Below are positions 9,596-18,213 of a DNA stretch of 64,000 nt, in pieces. Numbering within the stretch: position 1 is the stretch's first letter; each line of letters starts with the position of its first letter. The notes beneath the pieces were generated by a model that did no database searches, was not told the DNA's origin, and saw only the letters and a program-made list of their open reading frames with translations. The stretch spans positions 2,232,001-2,296,000 of the forward strand of contig NZ_JAVBIJ010000001.1 in the NCBI RefSeq assembly GCF_032193765.1. The letters run 5' to 3'. Source of the stretch: Rhodoferax potami. Lineage in GTDB: Bacteria; Pseudomonadota; Gammaproteobacteria; Burkholderiales; Burkholderiaceae_C. A program made the position numbers and the translations under genes.

Positions 9596-10945
9596 ATGTC
9601 TTCCACCATCATCGACTCCAAGATCTTCACCGACATGTTCAGCGACGCCGCGATGCGCCAAGTCTGGTCGGACGAAAACCGCACGGCCAAGTACCTCGAC
9701 ATCGAGCGCGCCCTGGCCAAAGTGCAAGGCGAGTTGGGCATCATCCCCAGAGAAGCGGCGGACGAGATCGTGAAGAACTGCGAACCCAGCCAGATCGACT
9801 GGGTCAAGCTCAAAGCCAAAACCGAGCAGATCGGCTACCCCATCATTGCGGTGGTCAACCAGATCAACGCCAACTGCCGCGACAAGCTGGGCGAGTACTG
9901 CCACTGGGGAGCAACCACCCAAGACATCACCGACACAGCCGCCGTGCTGCAGATCCGTGAAGCTTTGGCCTTGGTCGAAGCCGACTTGAAAGACATCTCG
10001 GGTTCGCTGGCCAAGTTGGCCAAAGCGCACCGCGACACCCCCATCATCGGCCGCAGCAACCTGCAACAAGCCACCCCCATCACCTTCGGCTACAAGATGG
10101 CGAGCATCCTGGCGGGCATTGAACGCCACCGCGAGCGTTTGCAACAACTCAAGCCCCGCGTGTTGGTCGGCGAGTTCGGCGGCGCATCTGGCACCTTGTC
10201 CTCGCTGGAAACCGGCGCCATGGAAACCCAGGCCGGATTGATGAAAGAACTGGGTCTGGGCCAACCGCTGATCTCCTGGCACACCGTGCGTGACAACTTT
10301 GCAGAAGTGGGCGCCTTCCTCGGCATCGTAGGTGGCTCGCTGGGCAAGATCGCCATGGACGTGAAGCTGCTCATGCAAACCGAAGTAGCCGAAGTGTTCG
10401 AGCCCTATGCTCCCGGCCGTGGCTCGTCATCCACCATGCCGCAAAAGCGCAACCCGATTTCCTGCCTCTACATCCACGCCAACATCTCGGTGGTGCGCCA
10501 GTTGGCCGCGTCCCTGATGGACGCCATGGTGGCTGACCACGAGCGATCCACCGGCCCGTGGGAAATTGAATGGGTGGCCATGCCCGAGATCTTCTGCCTG
10601 ATGTCCGGAGCACTCAAGCAAACCAAGTTCATCTTGGCCGGCCTGGAAGTGGACGCCGCCCAGATGCGTAGCAACATCGACATGACCCATGGCCTCGTCA
10701 TGTCCGAAGCCGTGATGATGGGCATGGGCCCCTACATCGGCCGTGAGTACGCGCACGATCTGGTCTACGACATTTGCCGCGAAGCACTCAAGCAAAAGCG
10801 CCACCTGATTGAGCTGCTGGCTGAGCATCCCGAGATCAACAAACACGTCACCCGCGAACAGCTGGAGGGTTTCTGCGACCCCATGAACAACCTCGGTCAA
10901 GCTGGCGTGATGGTCGACCGGGTACTGAACTCTTTGAAGGACTGA
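9596..10945 (+). CDS. fumarase/aspartase-superfamily lyase (PcaB/adenylosuccinate lyase-like)
   Basis: A 449-residue protein of the fumarase/aspartase superfamily, closest in style to 3-carboxymuconate cycloisomerase and adenylosuccinate lyase. The superfamily signature GRGSSSTMPQKRNP lies near residues 274-287 with the catalytic serine loop; HWGATTQDITDTA holds the other conserved active-site stretch. These enzymes release fumarate or a related alkene from a substituted succinate, or run a lactonising reaction. Housekeeping purB is unlikely because the gene is embedded between CoA-lyase and tctB genes of a TTT operon. The true substrate is unknown. Shine-Dalgarno AGAAGGA lies 8 bases before the ATG. 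Confidence 0.9.
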   Translation: MSSTIIDSKIFTDMFSDAAMRQVWSDENRTAKYLDIERALAKVQGELGIIPREAADEIVKNCEPSQIDWVKLKAKTEQIGYPIIAVVNQINANCRDKLGEYCHWGATTQDITDTAAVLQIREALALVEADLKDISGSLAKLAKAHRDTPIIGRSNLQQATPITFGYKMASILAGIERHRERLQQLKPRVLVGEFGGASGTLSSLETGAMETQAGLMKELGLGQPLISWHTVRDNFAEVGAFLGIVGGSLGKIAMDVKLLMQTEVAEVFEPYAPGRGSSSTMPQKRNPISCLYIHANISVVRQLAASLMDAMVADHERSTGPWEIEWVAMPEIFCLMSGALKQTKFILAGLEVDAAQMRSNIDMTHGLVMSEAVMMGMGPYIGREYAHDLVYDICREALKQKRHLIELLAEHPEINKHVTREQLEGFCDPMNNLGQAGVMVDRVLNSLKD

Positions 10946-10984
10946 GAACTTTCACGTTTCAAAAAATAATGAGCGAGACATAAC

Positions 10985-11473
10985 GTGAAAATCCAAAGTC
11001 AAAAAGACTTCTTTGCCGGACTGATGTTCACGGTGGTGGGAGGCAGCTTTGCTGCCGGCGCCAGCCAGTACACGCTGGGCAGCGGAGCAAAAATGGGACC
11101 GGGCTACTTCCCCCTCGTGCTCGGAGTGCTCCTTGCCATCATTGGCATCGCAGTCACCTTCACCTCGCTGGTAGTAGAAACCGAAGACGGCGACAAGGTC
11201 GGCAAATTCGCCTGGAAGCCGCTGTTCTTCATCATCAGCGCCAACCTCGTGTTTGGAGCCTGCATCGGCGGACTGCCAGTCATTGGCTTGAAACCTCTGG
11301 GCCTGATCGTGGGCATCTACCTACTCACCTACATCGCCAGCCACGCCGGTGATGAACACAAGTTCAAGGAAGTCGCTGTGTTGGCCACCATCCTGGCGCT
11401 CCTGAGCTACGTCGCCTTCATCGTTCTCCTCAAACTGCAGTTCCCGGTCTGGCCTGCTTACTTCACCGCCTAA
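10985..11473 (+). CDS. tripartite tricarboxylate transporter small membrane subunit (TctB family)
   Basis: A 162-residue small membrane subunit with about four hydrophobic segments (near residues 10-28, 42-62, 78-98 and 110-155). The family feature of a glycine-rich first loop, GSGAKMGPGYFPLVLG, is present. It pairs with the large TctA subunit encoded 34 bases downstream to form the sodium-coupled uptake system served by the receptor at 5628. The start codon is GTG; there is no better ATG in frame nearby. Confidence 0.92.
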   Translation: MKIQSQKDFFAGLMFTVVGGSFAAGASQYTLGSGAKMGPGYFPLVLGVLLAIIGIAVTFTSLVVETEDGDKVGKFAWKPLFFIISANLVFGACIGGLPVIGLKPLGLIVGIYLLTYIASHAGDEHKFKEVAVLATILALLSYVAFIVLLKLQFPVWPAYFTA

Positions 11474-11507
11474 GCCACGACTGAACCATCGACAGGAACT
11501 GCACACC

Positions 11508-13019
11508 ATGGAACTCTTTGACAACCTCGCCCTCGGCTTTGGCGTGGCCTTCACCGGCCAAAACCTGATTTATGCCTTCATCGGCTGTTTGCTTGGTACT
11601 TTGATCGGCGTTTTGCCCGGCATCGGACCCTTGGCGACTATCGCCATGCTTTTGCCAGCTACCTATGCGCTCCCGCCGGTAGCTGCCTTGATCATGCTGG
11701 CCGGTATTTACTACGGCGCCCAGTACGGTGGCTCAACGACAGCCATCTTGGTGAACCTGCCCGGCGAGTCTTCGTCGGTGGTGACCGTGATTGACGGTTA
11801 CCAGATGGCTCGTAATGGACGCGCAGGCCCTGCACTCGCTGCAGCGGGTCTGGGTTCTTTCTTTGCCGGTTGTGTGGGCACTTTGATTCTTGCGGCCTTT
11901 GCAGGCCCCTTGACCGAGCTGGCCTTCAAGTTCGGCCCTGCCGAATACTTCAGCCTGATGATTCTGGGCTTGATTGGTGCGGTGGTGCTGGCCTCGGGCT
12001 CTTTGCTCAAGGCGATTGCCATGATTCTCTTGGGTCTCTTGCTGGGGATGGTAGGCACCGATGTGAACTCCGGTGTGGCCCGTTACAGCTTTGATATCCC
12101 TGAGCTGACTGACGGTATCGGCTTCATCGTGATCGCCATGGGCGTCTTCGGCTACGGCGAGATCATCAGCAACCTGTCCAAGAGTGCGGGTGAGCGGGAG
12201 ATCTTTACCGCTTCTGTCTCCGGCCTCTTGCCGACCAAACAAGACTTCCAGCGCATGGTGCCTGCTGTTCTGCGTGGTACTGCCTTGGGCTCACTGTTGG
12301 GTATCTTGCCCGGTGGTGGTGCAGTGATGGCAGCCTTTGCGGCTTACACGATTGAGAAGAAGACCAAGCTCCAGCCCGGTGAAGTACCTTTCGGCAAGGG
12401 CAACATCCGTGGTGTAGCAGCTCCTGAAGCGGCGAACAACGCTGGCAGCCAAACCTCTTTCATTCCTCTGCTGACGCTGGGTATCCCACCCAATGCGGTG
12501 ATGGCGTTGATGGTGGGTGCGATGACGATCCACAACATCCAGCCCGGACCGCAGGTGATGACAGCCAATCCGGAACTCTTCTGGGGTCTGATTGCTTCGA
12601 TGTGGATCGGTAACCTGATGCTGGTGATCCTGAACCTGCCTTTGATCGGTATCTGGATCAAGCTCTTGTCCGTGCCTTACCGCTGGTTGTTCCCTTCTAT
12701 CGTGCTGTTCTGTGCGATCGGTGTGTATTCGACCAACAACAACACCTTCGATATCTGGATGGTGGCGATCTTCGGGATCATTGGTTATTTGTTCATCAAG
12801 CTGGGTACTGAGCCTGCACCGCTGCTCTTGGGATTTATTCTGGGGCCGATGATGGAGGAGTATTTGCGCCCGGCGCTGTTGCTCAGCCGCGGTGACTGGA
12901 GTGTGTTTGTGACACGGCCTCTGTCTGCATCCCTGCTGCTGGCGGCTTTGGCTTTGCTTGTCGTGGTGATGCTGCCTTCCATCAAGGCTAAGCGGGAAGA
13001 GGCTTTTGTGGACGATTGA
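11508..13019 (+). CDS. tripartite tricarboxylate transporter permease (TctA family)
   Basis: Large permease subunit, 503 residues, full length. It shows the paired TctA hallmarks: GVLPGIGPLATIAMLLP near residues 38-54 and GGSTTAILVNLPGESSS near 75-91 in the first half, and GILPGGGAVMAAFAAY plus GSQTSFIPLLTLGIPPN in the second half, an internal duplication typical of the family. About twelve hydrophobic segments. It is the last gene of the operon and is followed by an intrinsic terminator at 13046-13088. From about 11650 on, the codons shift toward GGT, CCT, TCT and TTG relative to tctB and the upstream enzyme genes. Confidence 0.95.
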   Translation: MELFDNLALGFGVAFTGQNLIYAFIGCLLGTLIGVLPGIGPLATIAMLLPATYALPPVAALIMLAGIYYGAQYGGSTTAILVNLPGESSSVVTVIDGYQMARNGRAGPALAAAGLGSFFAGCVGTLILAAFAGPLTELAFKFGPAEYFSLMILGLIGAVVLASGSLLKAIAMILLGLLLGMVGTDVNSGVARYSFDIPELTDGIGFIVIAMGVFGYGEIISNLSKSAGEREIFTASVSGLLPTKQDFQRMVPAVLRGTALGSLLGILPGGGAVMAAFAAYTIEKKTKLQPGEVPFGKGNIRGVAAPEAANNAGSQTSFIPLLTLGIPPNAVMALMVGAMTIHNIQPGPQVMTANPELFWGLIASMWIGNLMLVILNLPLIGIWIKLLSVPYRWLFPSIVLFCAIGVYSTNNNTFDIWMVAIFGIIGYLFIKLGTEPAPLLLGFILGPMMEEYLRPALLLSRGDWSVFVTRPLSASLLLAALALLVVVMLPSIKAKREEAFVDD

Positions 13020-13032
13020 TTTCCGGCTGAAA

Positions 13033-13081
13033 TGCTATGAAATCAGGAGCTGCTAGCGCATATATTACCTGCGCTAGCGGC
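13033..13081 (-). repeat. dispersed 51-nt palindromic repeat, copy C (49 bases present, reverse orientation)
   Basis: The reverse complement begins GCCGCTAGCGCA and ends GATTTCATAGCA. It aligns without gaps to the copy at 27278-27328 (about 42 of 49 identical by eye). It contains the inverted repeat that forms the tctA terminator stem. Confidence 0.8.
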
Positions 13082-13088
13082 TTTTTTT
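13046..13088 (+). terminator. intrinsic terminator after tctA, formed from the repeat
   Basis: GCTAGCGCA pairs with TGCGCTAGC across a short AT-rich loop, then GGC and a run of seven T, 30-70 bases after the tctA stop codon. It has the form of a rho-independent terminator for the TTT operon. Confidence 0.8.
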
Positions 13089-13145
13089 ATTCAAAACCAT
13101 TGCCAGAAAATGCTGGGTCTTCGGTGAACTCCGGGACACCGGCAC

Positions 13146-13853
13146 TCATGCCGGAATCGCCAGCCCCCGCACCACCGCAGGCCGCGCCACAAAGGCAGCC
13201 AGCACACGCGCCACTTCGGGGAAGTCGGCAAAGCCCACCAGATCGCCCGCTTCGTAAAAGCCCACCAAGTTGCGCACCCACGGGAAGATGGCAATGTCGG
13301 CCACGGTGTAGTCGTCGCCCATCATCCAGAAGCGGCCCGCGAGGTGCTGGTTGAGCACCGCCAGCAGGCGCTTGCTCTCAGCCACATAGCGGTCGCGGGG
13401 GCGCTTGTCTTCATAGTCCTTGCCCGCGAATTTGTGGAAGAAACCCAGCTGCCCGAACATGGGCCCCAAGCCGCCCATCTGCCACATGAGCCACTGAATG
13501 GCTTGGTAGCGCTGCGCAGGGTCGGCAGGCAGCAGCTTGCCGGTTTTCTCGGCTAGGTAGATCAGGATGGCGCCGGACTCAAACAGCTCCAACGGCTGGC
13601 CGCCGGGGCCTTGCGGGTCCAAGATGGCGGGGATTTTGTTGTTGGGGTTGAGGGACAAGAACTCCGGCGTGGTCTGGTCGTTGGTCTGGAAGTTGACCTT
13701 GTGCGCCTCGTAGGGCAGGCCCAGCTCTTCGAGCGCAATGCTCACCTTTACGCCGTTGGGCGTGGGCAGCGAGTAGAGCTGCAGGCGGTCCGGGTGTTGT
13801 GCGGGCCACCTGGCAGTGATGGGAAAGGCGGATAAATCAGTGACAGATGACAT
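13146..13853 (-). CDS. glutathione S-transferase family protein (YfcG/YghU-like)
   Basis: A 235-residue GST with a thioredoxin-like N-terminal domain (about 18-105: LQLYSLPTPNGVKVSIALEELGLPYEAH, NPNNKIPAI, then the GSH-binding ES in LFESGAILIYLAEKTG) and an all-helical C-terminal domain. The TPNGxKV stretch and long N-terminus match E. coli YfcG/YghU, which act as glutathione-dependent disulfide-bond reductases rather than classic transferases. It is transcribed away from chrB and may share the intergenic region, but nothing ties its job to chromate. Start choice: the first in-frame ATG gives an N-terminal extension (residues 1-17) also seen in this subfamily. Confidence 0.92.
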   Translation of the reverse strand: MSSVTDLSAFPITARWPAQHPDRLQLYSLPTPNGVKVSIALEELGLPYEAHKVNFQTNDQTTPEFLSLNPNNKIPAILDPQGPGGQPLELFESGAILIYLAEKTGKLLPADPAQRYQAIQWLMWQMGGLGPMFGQLGFFHKFAGKDYEDKRPRDRYVAESKRLLAVLNQHLAGRFWMMGDDYTVADIAIFPWVRNLVGFYEAGDLVGFADFPEVARVLAAFVARPAVVRGLAIPA

Positions 13854-13883
13854 GGAGGAAGGCTCCGGGTTACTACAAAAACA

Positions 13884-13918
13884 ATAGCTGCTCGCGCACT
13901 ACCTATGTGCCACGCAGT
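13884..13918 (-). repeat. degenerate copy of the dispersed repeat upstream of the GST gene
   Basis: AATAGCTGCTCGCGCA followed by a short loop and GTGCCACGCAG resembles copy C but is diverged. It lies in the GST-chrB intergenic region. Confidence 0.4.
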
Positions 13919-13950
13919 CTATTTCAATGCCCATGCAGACACCACCTATA

Positions 13951-13991
13951 AATACGTAGAATATTTTACAAATTTGCAGAATAATCTACCA
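13951..13991 (+). promoter_or_regulatory. candidate chrB operator/promoter
   Basis: AT-rich block just before chrB. GTAGA at 13956-13960 mirrors TCTAC at 13985-13989, and AGAATA recurs exactly 20 bases apart (13958 and 13978), so two half-sites lie on the same DNA face. ChrB proteins are known chromate-responsive repressors of chrBA operons; that this block is the operator is inference. Confidence 0.4.
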
Positions 13992-14945
13992 ATGTCTTGG
14001 ATCACCCTCATCACCAGCCTGCCTACCGAAAACGCAACCGCCCGCATGCGCGCTTGGCGTGCGCTCAAAGCCAGCGGTGCGGCAGTGCTGAAAGATGGCG
14101 TCTATGTCATGCCCGAACGCCCCGCATGCCGGCTCGTGCTGGAGTCGGTCGCCGCCGATGTGCTGGCTGGCGGCGGCAGCGCGTATGTGATGGCCGTGCA
14201 GGAGCCGGCCAATGCCAGTTTCTCCCCCCTGTTTGACCGCAGCGCCGACTTTGCCACGCTGCTGGCGGATCTGCCGCCTATTCAGGCCCTACTAGCTACG
14301 GGCGACAGGGCCGAAGCCACGCGGCTCTGTCGCAAAGCGCGCAAGGCTTTTGTCCAGGTGGCGGACACTGATTTCTTCCCAGGTGAGGCACAACGCCAAG
14401 TCGACACGGCACTGCAGGCCCTGGAAACCGTCATCGCCCGCGCAGCGGCACCAGACGAGCCCCAAGCGTTCGCTGGATCTATCACAGTGCTGCAGCGCGC
14501 GCAGTACCAAGGCCGCATTTGGGCTACACGAGCCAGGCCATGGGTAGACCGGTTGGCCAGCGCTTGGCTGATCCGACGCCATATCGACCCGAAGGCCCGC
14601 TTCATGTGGCTGGCACAGCCTCAGGACTGCCCTGCCGATGCATTGGGCTTTGATTTTGACGGCGCAACCTTCAGCCATTTAGATGGCCGCGTAACTTTTG
14701 AAGTGTTGCTTGCCAGCTTTGCGCTGGAAATGCCTGCCCTGCAACGTCTGGGCGCGCTGGTGCACTTTCTGGATGCGGGTGGCGTGCAGCCCCCTGAGGC
14801 CATCGGCGTGGAGTCCGTGCTGGCCGGCTTGCGCGCCACCATCCCCAATGACGATGAGCTGCTGCAAGCTGCCAGCGCCGTGTTTGATGCGCTTCATCAC
14901 CAATTTGAACCCGCACACCCCACCGTATCCCCCCATGGCAACTGA
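13992..14945 (+). CDS. chrB: chromate resistance protein / regulator ChrB
   Basis: A 317-residue ChrB with both expected parts: an N-terminal domain (WITLITSLPTENATARMRAWRALKASGAAVL, about 1-130) and the C-terminal ChrB domain starting at about residue 175 (WATRARPWVDRLASAWLIRRHIDPKARFMWL). Family members sense chromate and control chrA expression, and have been credited with Cr(VI) reduction. The start at MSWITLI is chosen because it matches the family N-terminus; an in-frame ATG 29 codons upstream would read through the AT-rich promoter block. The 3' end overlaps chrA by 11 bases. Confidence 0.93.
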   Translation: MSWITLITSLPTENATARMRAWRALKASGAAVLKDGVYVMPERPACRLVLESVAADVLAGGGSAYVMAVQEPANASFSPLFDRSADFATLLADLPPIQALLATGDRAEATRLCRKARKAFVQVADTDFFPGEAQRQVDTALQALETVIARAAAPDEPQAFAGSITVLQRAQYQGRIWATRARPWVDRLASAWLIRRHIDPKARFMWLAQPQDCPADALGFDFDGATFSHLDGRVTFEVLLASFALEMPALQRLGALVHFLDAGGVQPPEAIGVESVLAGLRATIPNDDELLQAASAVFDALHHQFEPAHPTVSPHGN

Positions 14946-16284
14946 CACGCTAAACACCACCGAGAGCCCGACGCCTGTGAGCTTCTGGCAGGCCTTCGCC
15001 TTCTGGCTCAAGCTGGGCTTTGTGAGCTTTGGCGGGCCCGCAGGACAAATTGCCATCATGCATACCGAGCTGGTGGAGCGGCGCCGCTGGATCTCGGAAA
15101 AGCGCTTTCTGCATGCGCTGAACTACTGCATGCTGCTGCCCGGCCCCGAGGCGCAGCAGCTTGCCACCTACATCGGCTGGCTCATGCACCGGACCCTGGG
15201 CGGTGTGGTGGCGGGTGCGCTGTTTGTACTGCCTTCGTTGTTTATCTTGGTGGGGCTCTCCTGGGTCTACATCGCCTTTGGCGATGTGGATTGGGTAGCC
15301 GGCATGTTCTATGGAATCAAACCCGCTGTAACCGCCATCGTGCTGCAAGCGGCACATCGCATCGGCTCACGCGTGCTGAAAAACAATGCCTTGTGGGGCA
15401 TTGCGGCGGCTTCGTTCGTCGCTATCTTTGCACTACAAGTTCCCTTCCCACTCATCGTGCTGGGCGCCGCATTGCTGGGCTATGCCGGCGGACGATGGGC
15501 GCCGGCCTTGTTCAATAGCGCGGGTGGCCACGGCGGTGCTGCCAAACACTATGGCGCTGCACTGATTGACGACCGCACCGCCACGCCCGAGCACGCGCGC
15601 TTCCGTTGGAGCCGGCTGGGCCTGGTGCTGCTGGCAGGCACCCTGCTATGGGCACTCCCCACGGGGGCGCTGACCTGGAGCCTTGGCTGGAACCACACTT
15701 TCACGCAGATGGGATGGTTCTTTACCAAGGCAGCACTGCTCACATTTGGTGGCGCCTATGCGGTGCTCCCTTATGTCTACCAGGGTGCCGTCGGGCACTA
15801 TGGCTGGCTCACCCCCACCCAAATGATCGACGGACTGGCATTGGGTGAAACCACACCGGGCCCATTGATTATGGTGGTGGCGTTTGTGGCTTTCGTGGGT
15901 GGTTACGCGAACGCGGTGCTGGGCCAAGAGCACTTGTTTATTGCCGGAGCCATCGCTGCGGGCTTGGTCACCTGGTTCACGTTTCTGCCGTCCTTCATTT
16001 TTATTCTGGCCGGGGGCCCGCTGGTTGAGAGCACGCACAACGAAATGAAGTTCACCGCTCCACTGACTGGCATTACCGCAGCGGTCGTGGGAGTGATCGT
16101 GAACCTGGCTCTGTTCTTCGGTTACCACGTGTTGTGGCCGCAGGGCTTCACCGGCTCCTTTGACAGGGTGGCCGCTGGCCTTGCTTTGGTTGCGGCTATT
16201 GCTTTGTTTCGCTACAAGCGCAACGTGATCCACGTTATCGCCGCCTGTGCGCTTGCCGGTGTGCTGATCTCATTAATCCGCTAG
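14935..16284 (+). CDS. chrA: chromate efflux transporter ChrA
   Basis: Proton-coupled chromate exporter of the long-chain CHR family, 449 residues, with two homologous halves of about six membrane segments each. The first half carries the motif LGFVSFGGPAGQIA, the second the equivalent AALLTFGGAYAVLPYVYQ, which is the diagnostic internal repeat. It begins inside the last codons of chrB (ATG at 14935, chrB stop at 14943-14945), implying translational coupling. An apparent longer reading frame upstream is only open chrB antiphase sequence. Confidence 0.96.
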   Translation: MATDTLNTTESPTPVSFWQAFAFWLKLGFVSFGGPAGQIAIMHTELVERRRWISEKRFLHALNYCMLLPGPEAQQLATYIGWLMHRTLGGVVAGALFVLPSLFILVGLSWVYIAFGDVDWVAGMFYGIKPAVTAIVLQAAHRIGSRVLKNNALWGIAAASFVAIFALQVPFPLIVLGAALLGYAGGRWAPALFNSAGGHGGAAKHYGAALIDDRTATPEHARFRWSRLGLVLLAGTLLWALPTGALTWSLGWNHTFTQMGWFFTKAALLTFGGAYAVLPYVYQGAVGHYGWLTPTQMIDGLALGETTPGPLIMVVAFVAFVGGYANAVLGQEHLFIAGAIAAGLVTWFTFLPSFIFILAGGPLVESTHNEMKFTAPLTGITAAVVGVIVNLALFFGYHVLWPQGFTGSFDRVAAGLALVAAIALFRYKRNVIHVIAACALAGVLISLIR

Positions 16285-16293
16285 GAATGCTCT

Positions 16294-16617
16294 ATGAACT
16301 CCATCACCAGCCACGAACTCGCGCAACTGCAAACTGACGGCCAAGCCCTTACCCTGCTGGACGTGCGGCGCGACATGGCGCGCCGGTCCGATGGCACCCA
16401 AATTGCCCATGCGCAGTGGCAGGACCCGGCCCATTGGCTGGACTGGAAAGACAAAGTCCCCAAAGACCTGCCGGTGGTTTTGTACTGTGCCCACGGACGT
16501 GAAATCAGCCAAGGCTTGACCACAGCACTGCAGGTGATGGGACTAAACGCCCGCTTTCTCGAAGGCGGCTTAGCTGCTTGGCAGGCTGCTGGCCTGCCTA
16601 CGGAAATAGTGACTTGA
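16294..16617 (+). CDS. rhodanese-like domain protein of the chromate operon
   Basis: Single rhodanese domain, 107 residues. The active-site loop is YCAHGREIS with cysteine near residue 65, and the family closing motif LEGGLAAWQAAGLP is present. It starts 9 bases after chrA. The C-terminal half of ChrB is itself rhodanese-related, and a free rhodanese recurs beside chrBA in several proteobacteria, so a role in handling thiol or chromate stress is plausible; no substrate can be read from sequence. Confidence 0.88.
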   Translation: MNSITSHELAQLQTDGQALTLLDVRRDMARRSDGTQIAHAQWQDPAHWLDWKDKVPKDLPVVLYCAHGREISQGLTTALQVMGLNARFLEGGLAAWQAAGLPTEIVT

Positions 16618-16629
16618 GGGTCTGAACAA

Positions 16630-18213
16630 TCAGCGCAGTGCGAGCACTGTAGGCGCTTGCAGTGTGGGGTGGCGGTTGCTCAGTTTGAAGAAAGCCACCG
16701 ACTCCACCAACTGCTGCGCCTCGTGCCGCAGGCCGCTGGCGGCCGCGGCAATCTCTTCCACCATGGCAGCGTTTTGCTGCGTGGTCTGGTCGATGAGCGC
16801 AATCGCTTGGCCCACCTGCTGCACACCGGTGCTCTGCTCGGAGCTGGCGGCGCTGATCTCGCCCATGATGTCGGTCACATGGCGGATCGAGCCCACCACT
16901 TGCGACATCGATTGCCCGGCTTTAGCCACCAGCGCGTTGCCGCGCTCCACCCGCTCCAGGCTCGCGTCGATCAGGCTTTTGACCTCTTTGGCCGCGGCCG
17001 CAGAGCGCCCAGCCAGCGAGCGCACCTCGGAGGCCACCACCGCAAACCCCCGCCCCTGCTCGCCGGCGCGCGCCGCCTCTACGGCAGCGTTCAGAGCCAG
17101 GATGTTGGTCTGGAAGGCAATGCCGTCAATCACGCTGATGATGTCCACAATGCGGCGCGAGCTGTCGTTGATCTCTTGCATGGTGCTCACTACATTGGCG
17201 ACCACTTCGCCCCCTTGGCTGGCGGCGTCTGATGCCGTGCGGGCCAGTGCATCGGCACGGGCGGCGCGTTGGGCGTTCACCCGCACCGTGTCGCCCAGTG
17301 CCTCCATGGAGGCAGCTGTTTGCTGAATGGCGCCGGCCTGCTGTTCGGTACGGCTGGAAAGGTCGTGGTTGCCCGAGGCGATTTCCGCACTCGCGCCCGA
17401 CACCGCCTCAGACGACTGCCGCACGCGCGCCACCACCTCGCTCAGGCTGTGTTGCATTTCGCCCAGCTGCGCCATCAGGCTGTGCGGAGCAGCGGCGGTA
17501 CCCAATTCCGCGCTGAAGTCACCCACACTCAGGCGCTGTGCGACCTCGTTGGCTTGCGCCGGCTCGCAGCCCAGCTGCGCGGTGAGGTTGCGCACCGTGC
17601 TCCAACCAAACGTGATGGCACAAAGCAGCCCGAAACCGATCAAGCCCACGCTGCCCCACCACTGGGTGCGGTAGCGGCCGCCCGCAGCCTCAAACTCGGT
17701 TTTGGCCCCCTCGATCTGGAGTTGTTGCAGCGCCTGAATGCTGCGGTTCACGGGCGCAGACAAGGGCGTCATCTTTTCCACCATGGCGGCTTGTGCGGTG
17801 GTGATGTCGTTCTCTAGCAAAGCAGTCACGGCGGGCTTGAGGCCTTGTTCGTCATAGGCTTTGAAGGATTTCTCCCAGTTAGCGGCTAGGGCTTCAGCCT
17901 CGCCCTCGAGTGGATGCTCGCGGTACTGCGCCCAGGTTTCAGCAATCTGCTTTTGGTTAGCGGCGATCTCTTTAACGCTGGAGGCAATCACATCCGGCAA
18001 GGGGTTGGCCAAGGCCTGTGCCACATGCATGCGGCTGCTGAAGGTCAAGGCATCTATTTGCCCCAGCGTCACAGCAGGCACGGTGCGCTCTTGGTACACC
18101 GAGCGCAAAGCGTCGTTGGACTGCCTTGCACCGTAGACACCAAAGCCACCAATCACCAATAACAAAGCCGCCAGACTGGCAACCAACACAAACAGCCGGG
18201 TGGACACGCGCAT
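16630..18213 (-). CDS. methyl-accepting chemotaxis protein
   Basis: Inner-membrane chemoreceptor, 527 residues. Order: first membrane helix at about 7-28, periplasmic four-helix ligand-binding domain (4HB type) to about 185, second membrane helix ([20 protein letters not shown]), HAMP-like linker, then a cytoplasmic signalling domain with the nearly invariant hairpin tip ([20 protein letters not shown], then [15 protein letters not shown]). No C-terminal CheR/CheB docking pentapeptide is present. Start chosen at [13 protein letters not shown], directly before the first membrane helix; the in-frame extension upstream is not protein-like. It converges with the chromate operon, 12 bases apart. 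Confidence 0.95.
   Translation of the reverse strand: MRVSTRLFVLVASLAALLLVIGGFGVYGARQSNDALRSVYQERTVPAVTLGQIDALTFSSRMHVAQALANPLPDVIASSVKEIAANQKQIAETWAQYREHPLEGEAEALAANWEKSFKAYDEQGLKPAVTALLENDITTAQAAMVEKMTPLSAPVNRSIQALQQLQIEGAKTEFEAAGGRYRTQWWGSVGLIGFGLLCAITFGWSTVRNLTAQLGCEPAQANEVAQRLSVGDFSAELGTAAAPHSLMAQLGEMQHSLSEVVARVRQSSEAVSGASAEIASGNHDLSSRTEQQAGAIQQTAASMEALGDTVRVNAQRAARADALARTASDAASQGGEVVANVVSTMQEINDSSRRIVDIISVIDGIAFQTNILALNAAVEAARAGEQGRGFAVVASEVRSLAGRSAAAAKEVKSLIDASLERVERGNALVAKAGQSMSQVVGSIRHVTDIMGEISAASSEQSTGVQQVGQAIALIDQTTQQNAAMVEEIAAAASGLRHEAQQLVESVAFFKLSNRHPTLQAPTVLALR

Noticed and set aside
9596..10945. Housekeeping adenylosuccinate lyase (purB)
   Set aside because: The superfamily fits, but the position inside a TTT/CoA operon makes a purine role unlikely.
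13905..13991. 29-residue extension of ChrB
   Set aside because: Crosses the AT-rich promoter block; the family N-terminus begins at MSWITLI.
14698..14934. 79-residue N-terminal extension of ChrA
   Set aside because: It is the chrB coding region read in another frame; Cys/Pro/Trp-rich and unlike any ChrA start.
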